A stretch of 64,000 bases of DNA from Falsiroseomonas selenitidurans (GTDB lineage Bacteria; Pseudomonadota; Alphaproteobacteria; Acetobacterales; Acetobacteraceae), in NCBI RefSeq assembly GCF_012103215.1, contig NZ_JAAVNE010000001.1, positions 186,001 to 250,000 on the forward strand, in the 5' to 3' direction. A model generated the notes under the pieces. It was given only the letters and a program-made list of their open reading frames with translations, did not search any database and had not been told where the DNA came from. Below are positions 26,219-35,788 of the stretch, one piece after another (positions within the stretch are counted from its first letter, which is position 1; every line of letters starts with the position of its first letter). Position numbers and translations under genes: made by a program.

Positions 26219-27046
26219 ATGCCGCTCGACACCGCCGCCCCACCCCGGCTGACCCCGGCGCAATGCGAGGCCTATGCCCGCGACGGCTACCTGGTGCTGC
26301 CCAACCTGTTCAGCGCCGCGGAAGTGGCGGCGATGAAGGCCGATCTGGCGCGGATCCAGACGATCGACACCGACCACCTGGTGCGCGAACGTGCCGGCGG
26401 CGTCGCCAAGACCATCTACCGGGTGCATGAGGCCGATGGGCCCACCGCCTCCCCCCTGTTCCACGCGGCCTCCCGCGCGCCGCGGCTGCTGGGCCCGGCC
26501 CGTCAGCTTCTGGGCGATGACAGCCTTTATATCTACCACACCAAGTGCAACCTGAAGACGGCGATCGACGGCTCCGTCTGGCAGTGGCACCAGGACTATG
26601 GCTCCTGGCGCCGGGACGGCGTGCCGCAGCCCGACCTCACCACCGCGCTGGTGATGCTGGATCAGCCCAGCGAGATGAGCGGCTGCCTGTATTTCATCCC
26701 CGGCAGCCACCGGCTCGGCACCATCGAGCCGGAGATGGACGACCGCACCACCTCCTACCGCCTGTGGGTGGTGCCGAAGCCGAAGCTGGTGGACATCATG
26801 CAGCGGAGCCCGGAGCCCGTGCCGATCATCGGCCCGCCCGGCACCGTGGTGTTCTTCCACTGCAACATCCTGCACGGCTCGGGCCACAACCTCTCGCGCC
26901 ACGACCGCTGGGCCGTCTACCTGGTGTACAACCGCTGCGCCAACCGGCCGCTGGACGTGCCCGGCCCGCGCCCGGACTATGTGCGCTCGCTGAACTGGGC
27001 GCCGCTGCCGATGGGCAGCGACGCGCTGCCGGCCGGGGGGGCATGA
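26219..27046 (+). CDS. Phytanoyl-CoA dioxygenase (PhyH)-family Fe(II)/2-oxoglutarate oxygenase
   Basis: 275 residues with GAAGGGAG upstream of the ATG. The iron facial triad is visible: H124 and D126 in WQWHQDYGSW and H219 in NILHGSGHN, with a 2-oxoglutarate-binding Arg expected shortly after. The WHQDYGSW context resembles the ectoine-hydroxylase branch of the family, but residues beyond the metal site do not settle the substrate. The stop overlaps the next start as ATGA, so it is translationally coupled to a TauD-like enzyme. Confidence 0.87.
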   Translation: MPLDTAAPPRLTPAQCEAYARDGYLVLPNLFSAAEVAAMKADLARIQTIDTDHLVRERAGGVAKTIYRVHEADGPTASPLFHAASRAPRLLGPARQLLGDDSLYIYHTKCNLKTAIDGSVWQWHQDYGSWRRDGVPQPDLTTALVMLDQPSEMSGCLYFIPGSHRLGTIEPEMDDRTTSYRLWVVPKPKLVDIMQRSPEPVPIIGPPGTVVFFHCNILHGSGHNLSRHDRWAVYLVYNRCANRPLDVPGPRPDYVRSLNWAPLPMGSDALPAGGA

Positions 27047-27927
27047 GGGCGATGCAGGTGACCCCGATCGGGCCGGGCTTCGTGGCGGAGATCTCCGGCC
27101 TCGACCTTCGCCTTCCCCTCAGCCCCGCGCAGGCCGCTTCGGTGGAAGGGGCGGTGGATGCGCACGCCGTGCTGGTGTTCCGCGACCAGGACCTGGACGA
27201 CGACCAGCAGATCGCCTTCGGCCGCAACTTCGGCCCGTTGGAGGCCGAGCCCGCCACGGTGGACCTGCACAAGCGCCGGCTGGCGCATGCGCAGATGAAC
27301 GACATCTCCAACCTGGACGAACATGGCCGGCTGCTGGCGGCGGATGACCGGCGGCGGATGTTCAACCTGGGCAACCGGCTGTGGCACAGCGACAGCAGCT
27401 TCAAGGCGATCCCCGCCAAATACTCCATGCTGCACGCCCGCAGCGTGCCACCCACCGGCGGCAACACGGAATTCGCCGACATGCGCGCCGCCTGGGACGC
27501 GCTGCCCACCGCGGAACAGGACCGCCTGCGCGACCTGGTGGCGGAGCATTCGCTGATCTTCTCCCGCGCCATGCTGGGCTTCGACGCCTTCACGCCGGAG
27601 GAAAGGCTGAAATTCGCCCCGGTGCCGCAGCGCCTGGTGCGCCGCCACCCGGGCAGTGGGCGGCTGAGCCTTTACCTTTCCTCCCATATCGGACGGATCC
27701 GCGGGATGGAGGTGCCGGAGGCCCTGGCCCTGGTGCGGGACCTGACGGAACATGCGACGCAGCGGCACTTCGTGCACGCCCACCAGTGGCGCCGGCACGA
27801 CCTGGTGTTGTGGGACAATCGCTGCACCCTGCACCGCGCCCGCCCCTTCGAGGATACGCGCTACCCCCGCGACATGCGGCGGGTGACGCTGATGGACAGC
27901 GCCTCCAGCCTCGACCAGGCGGCCTGA
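27043..27927 (+). CDS. TauD/TfdA-family Fe(II)/2-oxoglutarate dioxygenase
   Basis: 294 residues; ATG overlaps the upstream stop (ATGA) behind a run of seven G. The triad is H115 and D117 in LWHSDSSF and H264 in CTLHRARPF, with R-containing DMRRVTL near the C terminus for 2-oxoglutarate. The length and the TLHRA motif fit the TfdA side of the family (aryloxyalkanoate-type substrates), but taurine- or other carboxylate-oxidising enzymes share it. Working with the PhyH enzyme under a GntR regulator, it probably takes part in the breakdown of one small molecule. Confidence 0.88.
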   Translation: MRAMQVTPIGPGFVAEISGLDLRLPLSPAQAASVEGAVDAHAVLVFRDQDLDDDQQIAFGRNFGPLEAEPATVDLHKRRLAHAQMNDISNLDEHGRLLAADDRRRMFNLGNRLWHSDSSFKAIPAKYSMLHARSVPPTGGNTEFADMRAAWDALPTAEQDRLRDLVAEHSLIFSRAMLGFDAFTPEERLKFAPVPQRLVRRHPGSGRLSLYLSSHIGRIRGMEVPEALALVRDLTEHATQRHFVHAHQWRRHDLVLWDNRCTLHRARPFEDTRYPRDMRRVTLMDSASSLDQAA

Positions 27928-28055
27928 CGGCCGAGTCGCGCCACCCACACCGCCGCGGGGCGGTTGGAAAAGTGACTGTCTGCAACAGCATCGAGATCAT
28001 GCGCTGACAGCGCGCGCGCGCTCCGCTATGCCACGGCTTCGCAAGGAGCCTTGGC

Positions 28056-28367
28056 ATGTCGAAGAAGTTTCTGACCGACGTCATCATCCAGTCCACCGAG
28101 ATGCCGGCCAATGCGGCCGGGCGCCTGGCGGCCGACATCATCGCCGCCATCAAGGGCGAGATCGTCCAGAACGGGCGGTTCACGATTCCGGATTTCGGCG
28201 CCTTCAGCGTGCGGGAAACCCCGAAGCGCCAGGCGATGAACCCGCGGACCGGGGAGAAGGTGGCGGTGAAGGCCGGCGCCACGGTGCGCTTCAAGGCCAG
28301 CAAGGCGCTGAAGGAATCGGCGCTGGCCGGCATGAAGAAGGCCAAGCGCAAGGCCGCCAAGGCCTGA
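28056..28367 (+). CDS. HU-family DNA-binding protein
   Basis: 103 residues, start preceded by AAGGAGCC. The protein has the HU/IHF fold pattern: N-terminal helices, then GRFTIPDFGAFSVRETPKR, RQAMNPRTGEKV in the DNA-binding arm, and ATVRFKASKALKE. A lysine/alanine-rich tail (KKAKRKAAKA) extends beyond a standard 90-residue HU. It bends and compacts DNA. It is followed by a strong hairpin and appears monocistronic. Confidence 0.93.
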   Translation: MSKKFLTDVIIQSTEMPANAAGRLAADIIAAIKGEIVQNGRFTIPDFGAFSVRETPKRQAMNPRTGEKVAVKAGATVRFKASKALKESALAGMKKAKRKAAKA

Positions 28368-28370
28368 ACC

Positions 28371-28398
28371 GGCGCCGCACCCCTCCGGGTGCGGCGCC
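28371..28398. terminator. Perfect 12-bp hairpin between convergent genes
   Basis: GGCGCCGCACCC (28371-28382) pairs perfectly with GGGTGCGGCGCC (28387-28398) around CTCC, starting 3 bases after the HU stop and 19 bases before the end of the convergent hydrolase gene. It lacks a T-run but is well placed to stop transcription from both sides. Confidence 0.65.
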
Positions 28399-28416
28399 CA
28401 CTTCAGGCGGACGGGC

Positions 28417-29517
28417 TCAGGCGGGCTGCGCCGCAAAGTCCTGCAACAGGGCGGCGACCGCCTGCGGCTGTTCCTGCTGCACCCAATGCCCGGCGCCGGG
28501 GATCAGGTGCAGGCCGCGGAAATCGGCGCAGCCTTCGCGCTGCATCCGCGCCAGGGCGCCGGGGGTCTGGTGGATGCCCCAGTCGCTGGCGCCGGCGATG
28601 AAGATGGCCGGCACCTCGATCCGCCGTCCGCTGAACAGCCTCAGCTCCGCCGCATTCGCCCCCGTCGTGTTGCAGCGATAGGATTGCAGCCCGCCAGCGA
28701 AGCCGGTGCGGGCATATTCGGCGGCGTAGAAGCCAAGCTCCGCATCCGTCAGCCAGGGCGCCTCGGCCGCCGGCATGAAGGGCGCGACGGCCTCCGGCAT
28801 CGTCGCGTGCAGGGGCATCACGTAGTAGCCGGGCAGCTGCGCCAGTTCCGCCGCCGTCCAGCCCGCGAGCTCGAAGGGCTGGTTGCCGGCCCAGTCGGCG
28901 CTTTTCTGGTGGTAGTAGGCGCGCAGGAAGGCGTGCAGCCCCTGCGGCGGGTGGTCCATTTCGGCCGCTGCGCGGCGTTCGGAATAGTACCACTGGTAGT
29001 GCCTGCGCGGCGGGTCCAGCGCCGCCAGCGCCGCATGCACATCCGGCCCCGCATCCCGCCGCCAGCCGGGCGCGCCGGCGAAAGGCGCGCTCATCAGCGC
29101 CACGCGGGTGAAGACGTCCGGCCGCACCAGCGCGCACCAGGCGGCGACCGGCGAGCCGTAATCATGCCCGGCCAGCAGTCGCACCTGGCCGATGCGCATC
29201 GCATCCAGCAGCGCCAGCTGGTCGCGCAGGATGTTCGGCATCAGGAAGGGCGCCAGCGGCGCGTCGTAATCCGCCTGCCAGCCCGTGGTCCGGCCGTAGC
29301 CGCGCAGATCCGGGGCCACCACATGGAAACCGGCCGCCGCCAGCAGCGGCATGACCTTGCGCCAGGAGAAGGCGAGTTCCGGAAAGCCGTGCAGCAGCAG
29401 CGCCACCTTCTGGCCGGGCTGCCCGGCCTCCAGCACATGCACGTCCAGCCCGTTCACGCCGGGAACCATGCGGCTGCGCAGGCCCTCGGGCAGAAGCGGC
29501 GTCTCAAGCGGTGTCAT
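28417..29517 (-). CDS. Alpha/beta hydrolase, epoxide-hydrolase-like
   Basis: 366 residues. The oxyanion motif LLHGFPELAFSWR, the nucleophile elbow GHDYGS (Asp rather than Ser), and the catalytic His in GAGHWVQQE mark an epoxide hydrolase/haloalkane dehalogenase-type enzyme. A lid region with two tyrosines (HYQWYYS and others) fits epoxide hydrolases, whose lid tyrosines activate the epoxide. Fluoroacetate dehalogenase-like activity is an alternative. It is cytoplasmic with no signal peptide and stands alone, divergent from the aminotransferase gene with 74 bases between starts. Confidence 0.85.
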   Translation of the reverse strand: MTPLETPLLPEGLRSRMVPGVNGLDVHVLEAGQPGQKVALLLHGFPELAFSWRKVMPLLAAAGFHVVAPDLRGYGRTTGWQADYDAPLAPFLMPNILRDQLALLDAMRIGQVRLLAGHDYGSPVAAWCALVRPDVFTRVALMSAPFAGAPGWRRDAGPDVHAALAALDPPRRHYQWYYSERRAAAEMDHPPQGLHAFLRAYYHQKSADWAGNQPFELAGWTAAELAQLPGYYVMPLHATMPEAVAPFMPAAEAPWLTDAELGFYAAEYARTGFAGGLQSYRCNTTGANAAELRLFSGRRIEVPAIFIAGASDWGIHQTPGALARMQREGCADFRGLHLIPGAGHWVQQEQPQAVAALLQDFAAQPA

Positions 29518-29591
29518 CGGGCAGTCGGCTCCCTTGCCGGGCGGGGGATGGCTGCGCACACTCGCGCCCTCGGCGCGGGGGAACAAGCGGC

Positions 29592-30503
29592 ATGTGGCAG
29601 GCCCACACCATCATCCACAACGGCCAGGCGATGCCCTTTGCGGAGGCGCGGCTGCATCCGCTGTCGGTGGCCGTCGCCTACGGCGTCGCGGTGTTCGAGG
29701 GGCTGCGCGCCTACCGCAACCCCGCCGATGGCAGCTTCAGCGTGTTCCGGCTGGATGAGCATCTGGCACGGCTGCAGCAGGGCATGAAGGTGATGCGCTT
29801 CGACGCGCCGCCCACCACGCCGGTGCTGCACGCGGCGGTGCGTGAGGTGGTGCGGCTGAACGCGCCGGACGAGGACGCCTATATCCGCGTGCAGACGCAG
29901 CTGGAGGCGCTGGGCACGCTGGCCAGCACCGGCCCCGTCGGCTGGATCGCCGCGGCGCTGCCGCGCGAACGCTCCGCCAAATTCGCCAGCGGGCTGGCCG
30001 CCGGCGTGTCCTCCTGGACCCGGATCGCGGACAATGCGATGCCGCCGCGGATCAAGGCCTCGGCCAACTACCATGCCAGCCGGCTGGCCAACCTGCAGGC
30101 GAAGGCGGATGGCTACGACACGGCGCTGCTGCTGACGGCGCGCGGCAAGGTCAGCGAGGCCGCCTCCGCCTGCGTCTTCCTGCTGCGCGACGGCGTGCTG
30201 GTGACGCCGGGCAAGACCAGCGACATCCTGGAAAGCGTGACGCGGGACACGGTGCTGGTGCTGGCGGCGGAGGCCGGGCTGGTGGTGGAACAGCGCGACG
30301 TGGATCGCACGGAGCTGTATGTGGCCGAGGAGGTCTTCGTCTGCGGCACCGGGCAGGAACTGGTGGCGATCACCTCCGTGGACCGCCTGCCGGTGGGCGA
30401 TGGCCGGCCCGGGCCGGTGACGCGGCAGTTGCAGGCGGCCTATGAGGCGGTGGTGCGCGGCACCACCACCGCGCATCCGGAATGGCGCACGCCGGTCAGG
30501 TGA
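29592..30503 (+). CDS. Class IV (branched-chain type) aminotransferase
   Basis: 303 residues from MWQAHTIIHNGQ. The PLP Lys lies in RIKASANYHAS, and the cofactor phosphate contacts are in EAASACVFLL and VFVCGTGQELV. This is the fold of branched-chain and D-amino-acid aminotransferases. EGLRAY early in the protein favours the branched-chain (IlvE) group, which interconverts Val/Leu/Ile and their 2-oxo acids. The stop overlaps the convergent hyuA stop by 8 bases. The exact amino donor is uncertain because IlvE paralogues are common. Confidence 0.85.
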   Translation: MWQAHTIIHNGQAMPFAEARLHPLSVAVAYGVAVFEGLRAYRNPADGSFSVFRLDEHLARLQQGMKVMRFDAPPTTPVLHAAVREVVRLNAPDEDAYIRVQTQLEALGTLASTGPVGWIAAALPRERSAKFASGLAAGVSSWTRIADNAMPPRIKASANYHASRLANLQAKADGYDTALLLTARGKVSEAASACVFLLRDGVLVTPGKTSDILESVTRDTVLVLAAEAGLVVEQRDVDRTELYVAEEVFVCGTGQELVAITSVDRLPVGDGRPGPVTRQLQAAYEAVVRGTTTAHPEWRTPVR

Positions 30504-32574
30504 AGGTCACCACCAGGTTCAGCGCCGCGTCGCACAGTGCGGTGCTGCCGGGCGGCAGCACCAGCGTGCTCTCGCGTTCCTCGACCAGTGCGGGTCCATC
30601 GATGGCATCGCCCGGGCGCAGCGCCGCGCGGTCGAACACCGCGGCCTCGACGAAGCCTTCGCCGAACCAGGCGCGGCGATGGCCCTTGCCGGCCGGGCCG
30701 ATGCCGGTGGGCGCGGTGGCGAGTTCCAGCTTCGGCGTCGGGCCGGCGACGATGACGCGCCAGCCCACCACCTCCACCGGCAGCGTCGCCTCCACCCGGC
30801 CATAGAGGCGGCGATACTCCGCTTCGAAGGCGGCGCGCAGCGCGACGCGGTCGCCGGCCTGCACAGCCGCCGCATCGATCGCGGCCTCCACCTGGTAGCC
30901 CTGGCCGGCATAGCGCATGGCGGCGAGCAGGCGGGTTTCCACCTGCGCCGGCGGCACGCCGGCCTCCGCCACCATCGCCGCGCCCTCGACCTGCATCGCG
31001 GCGAGCATGGCGCGCAGCGCGTCCAGGTCCAGCGTCGCCAGGGGTGCCACCATGGCGCGCAGATGCGCAAAGGCGATGGGGGCGGCGAGGAACCCGAAGG
31101 CGGAGGCGACGCCGGCCCCGGGCGGGGAGACCAGCTTTGCCAGGCCCAGCTTGCGGGCGATGGCGCAGGCATGCACCGGACCGGCGCCGCCGATCGGCAC
31201 CATCGCATAGCCTTCGATCCGCCGGGCCTTTTCCAGCGCATGCACGGAAGCCGCCTGCGCCATGGACTGGTTCACCGTCTCATGCACCGCCCAGGCCGCC
31301 TCGATGGCGGAAAGGCCCAGCGGCGCGCCGACATGCTGCGCGATGGCGCGTTCCGCCGCTGCCACATCCAGCGCCATGTCGCCGCCCAGGAAGCGGTCCG
31401 GCGCCAGGTAGCCCAGCAGCAGGTCGGCATCCGTCACCGTGGGCAGCGTGCCGCCCAGCCCGTAGCAGGCGGGCCCCGGATCGCTGCTGGCGCTGTCCGG
31501 GCCGACGCGGATCAGGCCGAGCCGGTCGACGCGGGCGATGGAGCCGCCGCCGGCACCGATCTCGATCATCTCGATCACCGGCACCTTCAGCGGAAAGCCG
31601 CTGCCCTTGCGGAAGCGATCGACGCGGGAGACCTCGAAATCCAGGCTGCGCTCCGGCTGCCCGGCCTCGATCAGCGCCGCCTTCGCGGTGGTGCCGCCCA
31701 TGTCGAAGCAGAGGATGTCGGCCGCGCCGGCGGATTGCCCGATCAGGCGCGCCGCCTGCACGCCGCCGGCCGGGCCGGACTGCACCAGGCGGATGGGGTG
31801 GCGCGCCGCCACATCCTCGCGCACCGTGCCGCCATCCGACAGCATCAGGAACAGCGGGCCGGTGAGGCCGGCGCCGCGCAGGCCCTCGCCGAGACGCGCG
31901 AGATAGCGTTCGAAGACCGGCAGCACATAGGCGTTGCAGATGGTGGTGGTGCCGCGCTCGTATTCGCCGATCTCCGGCACCAGGTCGGAGGACAGGCACA
32001 GGGCGAGGTCCGGCGCGACCTGCCGCGCCAGCGCCGCCAGGCGGTGTTCATGCACCGGGTTGCGGAAGGCGTGCAGCAGGCAGATGGCCAGCGCCTGCGC
32101 GCCGCCATCGCGCAGCGCGGCGATGGCAGCGCGCGCGGCGTCCTCGTCCAGCGGCGTCAGCACGCTGCCATCGGCGCGCAGCCGTTCCGGCACGCCCAGC
32201 CGCAGGCGGCGCGGCACCAGCGGGTCCGGCCGGCGCATGAACAAGTCGTAGGTGTCGTGCCGGAGTTCGGTGCCGATCTCCGGCACGTCGCGGAAGCCTT
32301 CGGTGGTGAGGAAGCCGGTCGGCACGCCGCGGCGCTCGATCAGTGCATTGGCGACCAGGGTGGTGCCGTGGATGACATGGCGCACCGCCTCTGGCGCCAC
32401 GTCGTGCTGCGCCAGAAGCTGCGCGATGCCGACCAGCACGGCGCGTTCCGGCGCCTGCGGCGTGGTCAGCACCTTGCCGTTGAACAGGCGGCCGTCGCGG
32501 GAATCCAGCAGCACGAAATCGGTGAAGGTGCCGCCGATGTCGACGCCGATCTGCCAGGGCCTTTCAGGGTTCAT
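30496..32574 (-). CDS. Hydantoinase/oxoprolinase subunit A (HyuA-like)
   Basis: 692 residues. The N terminus IGVDIGGTFTDFVLLD is the phosphate-binding loop of the ASKHA fold, followed by HGTTLVANALIERRG and CFDMGGTTAKAALIE, the diagnostic motifs of the N-methylhydantoinase A/acetone carboxylase beta group. It uses ATP to activate a cyclic amide or carbonyl substrate together with HyuB. Its ATG overlaps the hyuB stop (ATGA), so stoichiometric expression is expected. 5-oxoproline, hydantoin or acetophenone-type substrates are all possible in this family. Confidence 0.92.
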   Translation of the reverse strand: MNPERPWQIGVDIGGTFTDFVLLDSRDGRLFNGKVLTTPQAPERAVLVGIAQLLAQHDVAPEAVRHVIHGTTLVANALIERRGVPTGFLTTEGFRDVPEIGTELRHDTYDLFMRRPDPLVPRRLRLGVPERLRADGSVLTPLDEDAARAAIAALRDGGAQALAICLLHAFRNPVHEHRLAALARQVAPDLALCLSSDLVPEIGEYERGTTTICNAYVLPVFERYLARLGEGLRGAGLTGPLFLMLSDGGTVREDVAARHPIRLVQSGPAGGVQAARLIGQSAGAADILCFDMGGTTAKAALIEAGQPERSLDFEVSRVDRFRKGSGFPLKVPVIEMIEIGAGGGSIARVDRLGLIRVGPDSASSDPGPACYGLGGTLPTVTDADLLLGYLAPDRFLGGDMALDVAAAERAIAQHVGAPLGLSAIEAAWAVHETVNQSMAQAASVHALEKARRIEGYAMVPIGGAGPVHACAIARKLGLAKLVSPPGAGVASAFGFLAAPIAFAHLRAMVAPLATLDLDALRAMLAAMQVEGAAMVAEAGVPPAQVETRLLAAMRYAGQGYQVEAAIDAAAVQAGDRVALRAAFEAEYRRLYGRVEATLPVEVVGWRVIVAGPTPKLELATAPTGIGPAGKGHRRAWFGEGFVEAAVFDRAALRPGDAIDGPALVEERESTLVLPPGSTALCDAALNLVVTFT

Positions 32575-34169
32575 GGCCGGTAGCCCTCGGCCGCGTCGCG
32601 GTCTCGTGCCGCGGCGCTGCGCGCTTCCGGCGGGCCGAAGCCGCCGCCGCCCGGCGTCTCGAACACCAGCGTGTCGCCGGGCGCCAGCACCAGCCGCGCC
32701 TTGGCGGCCACCTGGGTGCCGTTCAGCAGGTCCCGCCCGCCGCGCCCGGCCAGGCCGCCCAGCAGGCCGCGCGGCGGGTGCTGCACGCGCTCATGCCGGT
32801 AGGTGGCGGTGACCGGCTTCTCGCCCACCACGCGGAAGCCGAGGCGCTGGCCCAGCCCCCCGCGCATCGTGCCGTCACCGCCACTGCCGGGGATCAGCGA
32901 CTTCTCGGTCACCAGCAGCGGCACCGCATTCTCGAACTGCTCCACCGGCTGCGTCGCGACGTTGGAGGGGAAGGAGAGGCAGGCGGCGCCGTCATGCGTG
33001 GCGGCGGCGCCATGGCCGCCATTCATGAAGAACATGCGGACATAGCGGCCGCCATCCGCCTGTTCGCCGGTGAAATACACGTTCCACAAGGGGCTGCCGG
33101 ATTCGGCGACGACGCGATCGGGGATCAGTTGTCCGAGGGCCGACAGCACCAGCATGGGCAGGTAGTGCCCCGTCAGGTGGCGGCCCCAGACCGGCGCCGG
33201 GCGGCGGGGATTCACGATGGAGCCCTCCGGCGCCACCAGCGTGATGGGCCGGAAGCAGCCATCATTGTTCGGCGTGGTCGGGTCGAAGGCGCATTTCACC
33301 GCGTAGTTGGAATAGGCGCGGGAGAAGTTGAGCGGGGAGTTCACCGGGCGGGCGATCTGCGGATCGGTGCCGGTGAAGTCCAGCGTCAGCGCATCGCCGG
33401 CGATGGCGAGGCGCAGACGGATGGTGACGGGGTGCTCGAAGCCATCGGCCGTGACCGCGTCGAACACCTCGCCATCCGGCACGGCGGCGATGGCCTGGCG
33501 CATGGCGCGTTCGGACCGGGCGAAGATCTCCGCCGAAAGCTGCTCGACGGAGTCGATGCCTTCCTCCGCCAGGATGCGGAGGAGGCGCGGCGCGGCCTGG
33601 TCGTACATGGCGAATTGTGCGCGGAGGTCGCCGATGACCTCCGCCGGCTGGCGCAGATTGGCCTCCAGAAAGGCGAGGACATCCTCGTTCTCCTCGCCGC
33701 CGCGCAGGATGCGCGCGACCGGAATGGTCAGCCCTTCCTCCCACGCATCGCGCGCCTCCACCCCCGGGGCGCCGCCGATATCGGTGGCGTGGAAGGTGCT
33801 GCCGATCCAGGCGATGATGCGGCCGCCGGCAAAGATCGGCTTCACCATGGTGATGTCGTTGAGGTGCCCGGTGCCCAGGTAGCCGTCGTTCGAGATCAGC
33901 ACATCGCCTTCCGCCAGGCGCGCCGTGGGGATGCGGCGCAGCATGGCGGCAAGCGTGACGGGCATGGTGCCGACGAAGCTGGGGACGGAGCGCGAGGATT
34001 GCGCGAATTGCCGCCCCGCCCCGTCCATCAGCCCCACCGCCATGTCCCAGTTGTCGCGCACGACGGAGGAGAAGCTGGTGCGGACGAAGGCCTCCGCGGC
34101 CTCGTCCATCAGCCCGGCGATGCGCGCCCAGGCGGTGCCGAGGCGCAGCGCGGAAAGCGGTTGGGTCAT
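32571..34169 (-). CDS. Hydantoinase/oxoprolinase subunit B (HyuB-like)
   Basis: 532 residues from the ATG at 34169, which overlaps the stop of the upstream ThDP-enzyme gene (TGATG). Motifs of the family include SNDGYLGTGHLNDIT, GSTFHATDIGG, NSPLNFSRAYSNYAVKC and the glycine-rich PGSGGDGTMRGG and TPGGGGFG near the C terminus. It forms the second subunit with HyuA. A much longer open frame continues upstream but overlaps the ThDP gene in another frame and is not coding. Confidence 0.92.
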   Translation of the reverse strand: MTQPLSALRLGTAWARIAGLMDEAAEAFVRTSFSSVVRDNWDMAVGLMDGAGRQFAQSSRSVPSFVGTMPVTLAAMLRRIPTARLAEGDVLISNDGYLGTGHLNDITMVKPIFAGGRIIAWIGSTFHATDIGGAPGVEARDAWEEGLTIPVARILRGGEENEDVLAFLEANLRQPAEVIGDLRAQFAMYDQAAPRLLRILAEEGIDSVEQLSAEIFARSERAMRQAIAAVPDGEVFDAVTADGFEHPVTIRLRLAIAGDALTLDFTGTDPQIARPVNSPLNFSRAYSNYAVKCAFDPTTPNNDGCFRPITLVAPEGSIVNPRRPAPVWGRHLTGHYLPMLVLSALGQLIPDRVVAESGSPLWNVYFTGEQADGGRYVRMFFMNGGHGAAATHDGAACLSFPSNVATQPVEQFENAVPLLVTEKSLIPGSGGDGTMRGGLGQRLGFRVVGEKPVTATYRHERVQHPPRGLLGGLAGRGGRDLLNGTQVAAKARLVLAPGDTLVFETPGGGGFGPPEARSAAARDRDAAEGYRP

Positions 34170-35788
34170 CAGCCGCGCATCGCCTGGAGCTGGGCGGGAT
34201 AACCCGCCGGGTTCACCTGCACGTCGATCAGGCTGGGCCCGTCCAGCGCCAGCGCCTCGACCAGCGCCGCGCGATAGGCCTCCGGCGTCGCCGCGCCGAA
34301 GCCGCGCACGCCAAAACCCTCCGCGATGCGGGCGAAGTCGGTGGCGGAGAAATGGACGCCGGCGGGCGGCAATTGCCGCTGCTGCTGCTTGATGTCGATC
34401 AGCGACAGCGCGCTGTCGTTGAAGACGATGGTGACCAGCCGCGCGCCCGTCTGTGCCGCCGTCGCCAGCTCGCCCAAGCACATCATCAGCCCGCCATCGC
34501 CGGTGAAGGCGATGGCGCCGCGCGCCGGGTCGTGCAGCGCCGCGGCGATGCCGGCGGGCAGGGCGAATCCCATGCTGGCCAGGCCGTTCGAGATCAGCAG
34601 GTCGCGCGGCGCCTCGCATTGCCATAAGGCGGTGGCGGAGAACATGTGCGCGCCGGCATCCACCGTCACCCGCGGGGCACGGCCCGCTTCGCGCGCGGCG
34701 GCCTGCGCCATGGTCACGATGGCGGGTGGCGACACTCCCCCCTCCCCCTGCCAGCGCAGCGCCGCCAGCGCCGCGTCGCGGTGCCGCGCGATCGCGGCAG
34801 CCTGCCAGTCGCTGTGCCGCGCATGGGGGAGCAGCGCGGCGATGCTGTCGGCCAGCGCGCCGTGCAGCGCCGCCTGCGGCTCGGCGTAGCGCACGGGATG
34901 CGGGCGCAGCGCCAGGTCCAGGATCGGCGCGCGGTAGCGCCAGGGCTGCAGGATCAGCTCCACCGGGTCCAGCCCGACCTGCAGGATGAGGTCCGCTTCG
35001 CCGACGCAGGCGGCTTCCAGCGTGCCGCCGGTGAAGATCCCGGCATACAGCGCATGCGCATCCGGCATCACGCCCTTCGCCTTGTAGGTGACCAGCACCG
35101 GGCAACCCAGCGCCTCCGCCAGGGCGCGCAGGGCGGCGGCCGCGGCCGGCTCCGCCGCCTCCACCCCGGCCAGGATCACCGGGTGGTGTGCGGCGGCCAG
35201 CAGCGCGGCGGCATCGCCGAACGGCGCCGCCGCTTCGCCGGCCGGCGCGGTGGCAGCGGCGGGCGGCGCGGCGCGGCGGGCAGCCTGGCCGGTGAGGTCC
35301 AGATGCACGGCCCCGCGCGGTGCCGCCTGGGCCAGGTCCAGCAGCGCCGCGATTTCCTCGGCTGGCGCGGCGCCATCCGCCCGCGCATAGCCCTTGGCGA
35401 TCGCCGCCGTCGCGCCCTGCTGGTCGAAATACTGGTGCGTCAGCCAGCCGCGCTGGGCTTCCGTGAACCCGTCCGAGAGCAGCAGCAGCGGCGCGCGTTC
35501 CAGCGTGGCGCAGGCCAGGCCGTTGGCGGCGTTGGACACGCCCGGCCCCTTGGTCGTCATCACCACGCCGGGCGCGCCGGTCAGCTCCGCATCGGCCAGC
35601 GCCATCATCGCGGCATTCGCTTCCTGCCGCGCCAGCACGAAATCCACCCCGAAGCGCGGCGCGGCGGCGATCACGTCCAGCGAGGAACCGCCGCCGGGCA
35701 CGCCCCAGATGCGCTTCGTGCCGCGCCGGGCGAGTTCCGCCAGCAGCGCCTCGGCGACCGTGGCGTGTCCCGCATTCGCATCCGGCAT
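34169..35788 (-). CDS. Thiamine-diphosphate-dependent enzyme, acetolactate synthase-like
   Basis: 539 residues from the ATG at 35788, with AAGGGAAG upstream. The three-domain ThDP layout is clear: pyrimidine-binding domain (about 1-165; LARQEANAAMMA with the catalytic Glu, then TTKGPGVSNAANGLA), central domain (about 190-330), and PP domain with the metal motif TGDGGLMMCLGELATA followed by VFNDSALSLID. It lacks evidence of a regulatory subunit and sits first in an operon with hyuB and hyuA, so a catabolic decarboxylase or 2-hydroxyacyl-type lyase is likelier than biosynthetic acetolactate synthase. This is inference from context. Confidence 0.85.
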   Translation of the reverse strand: MPDANAGHATVAEALLAELARRGTKRIWGVPGGGSSLDVIAAAPRFGVDFVLARQEANAAMMALADAELTGAPGVVMTTKGPGVSNAANGLACATLERAPLLLLSDGFTEAQRGWLTHQYFDQQGATAAIAKGYARADGAAPAEEIAALLDLAQAAPRGAVHLDLTGQAARRAAPPAAATAPAGEAAAPFGDAAALLAAAHHPVILAGVEAAEPAAAAALRALAEALGCPVLVTYKAKGVMPDAHALYAGIFTGGTLEAACVGEADLILQVGLDPVELILQPWRYRAPILDLALRPHPVRYAEPQAALHGALADSIAALLPHARHSDWQAAAIARHRDAALAALRWQGEGGVSPPAIVTMAQAAAREAGRAPRVTVDAGAHMFSATALWQCEAPRDLLISNGLASMGFALPAGIAAALHDPARGAIAFTGDGGLMMCLGELATAAQTGARLVTIVFNDSALSLIDIKQQQRQLPPAGVHFSATDFARIAEGFGVRGFGAATPEAYRAALVEALALDGPSLIDVQVNPAGYPAQLQAMRG

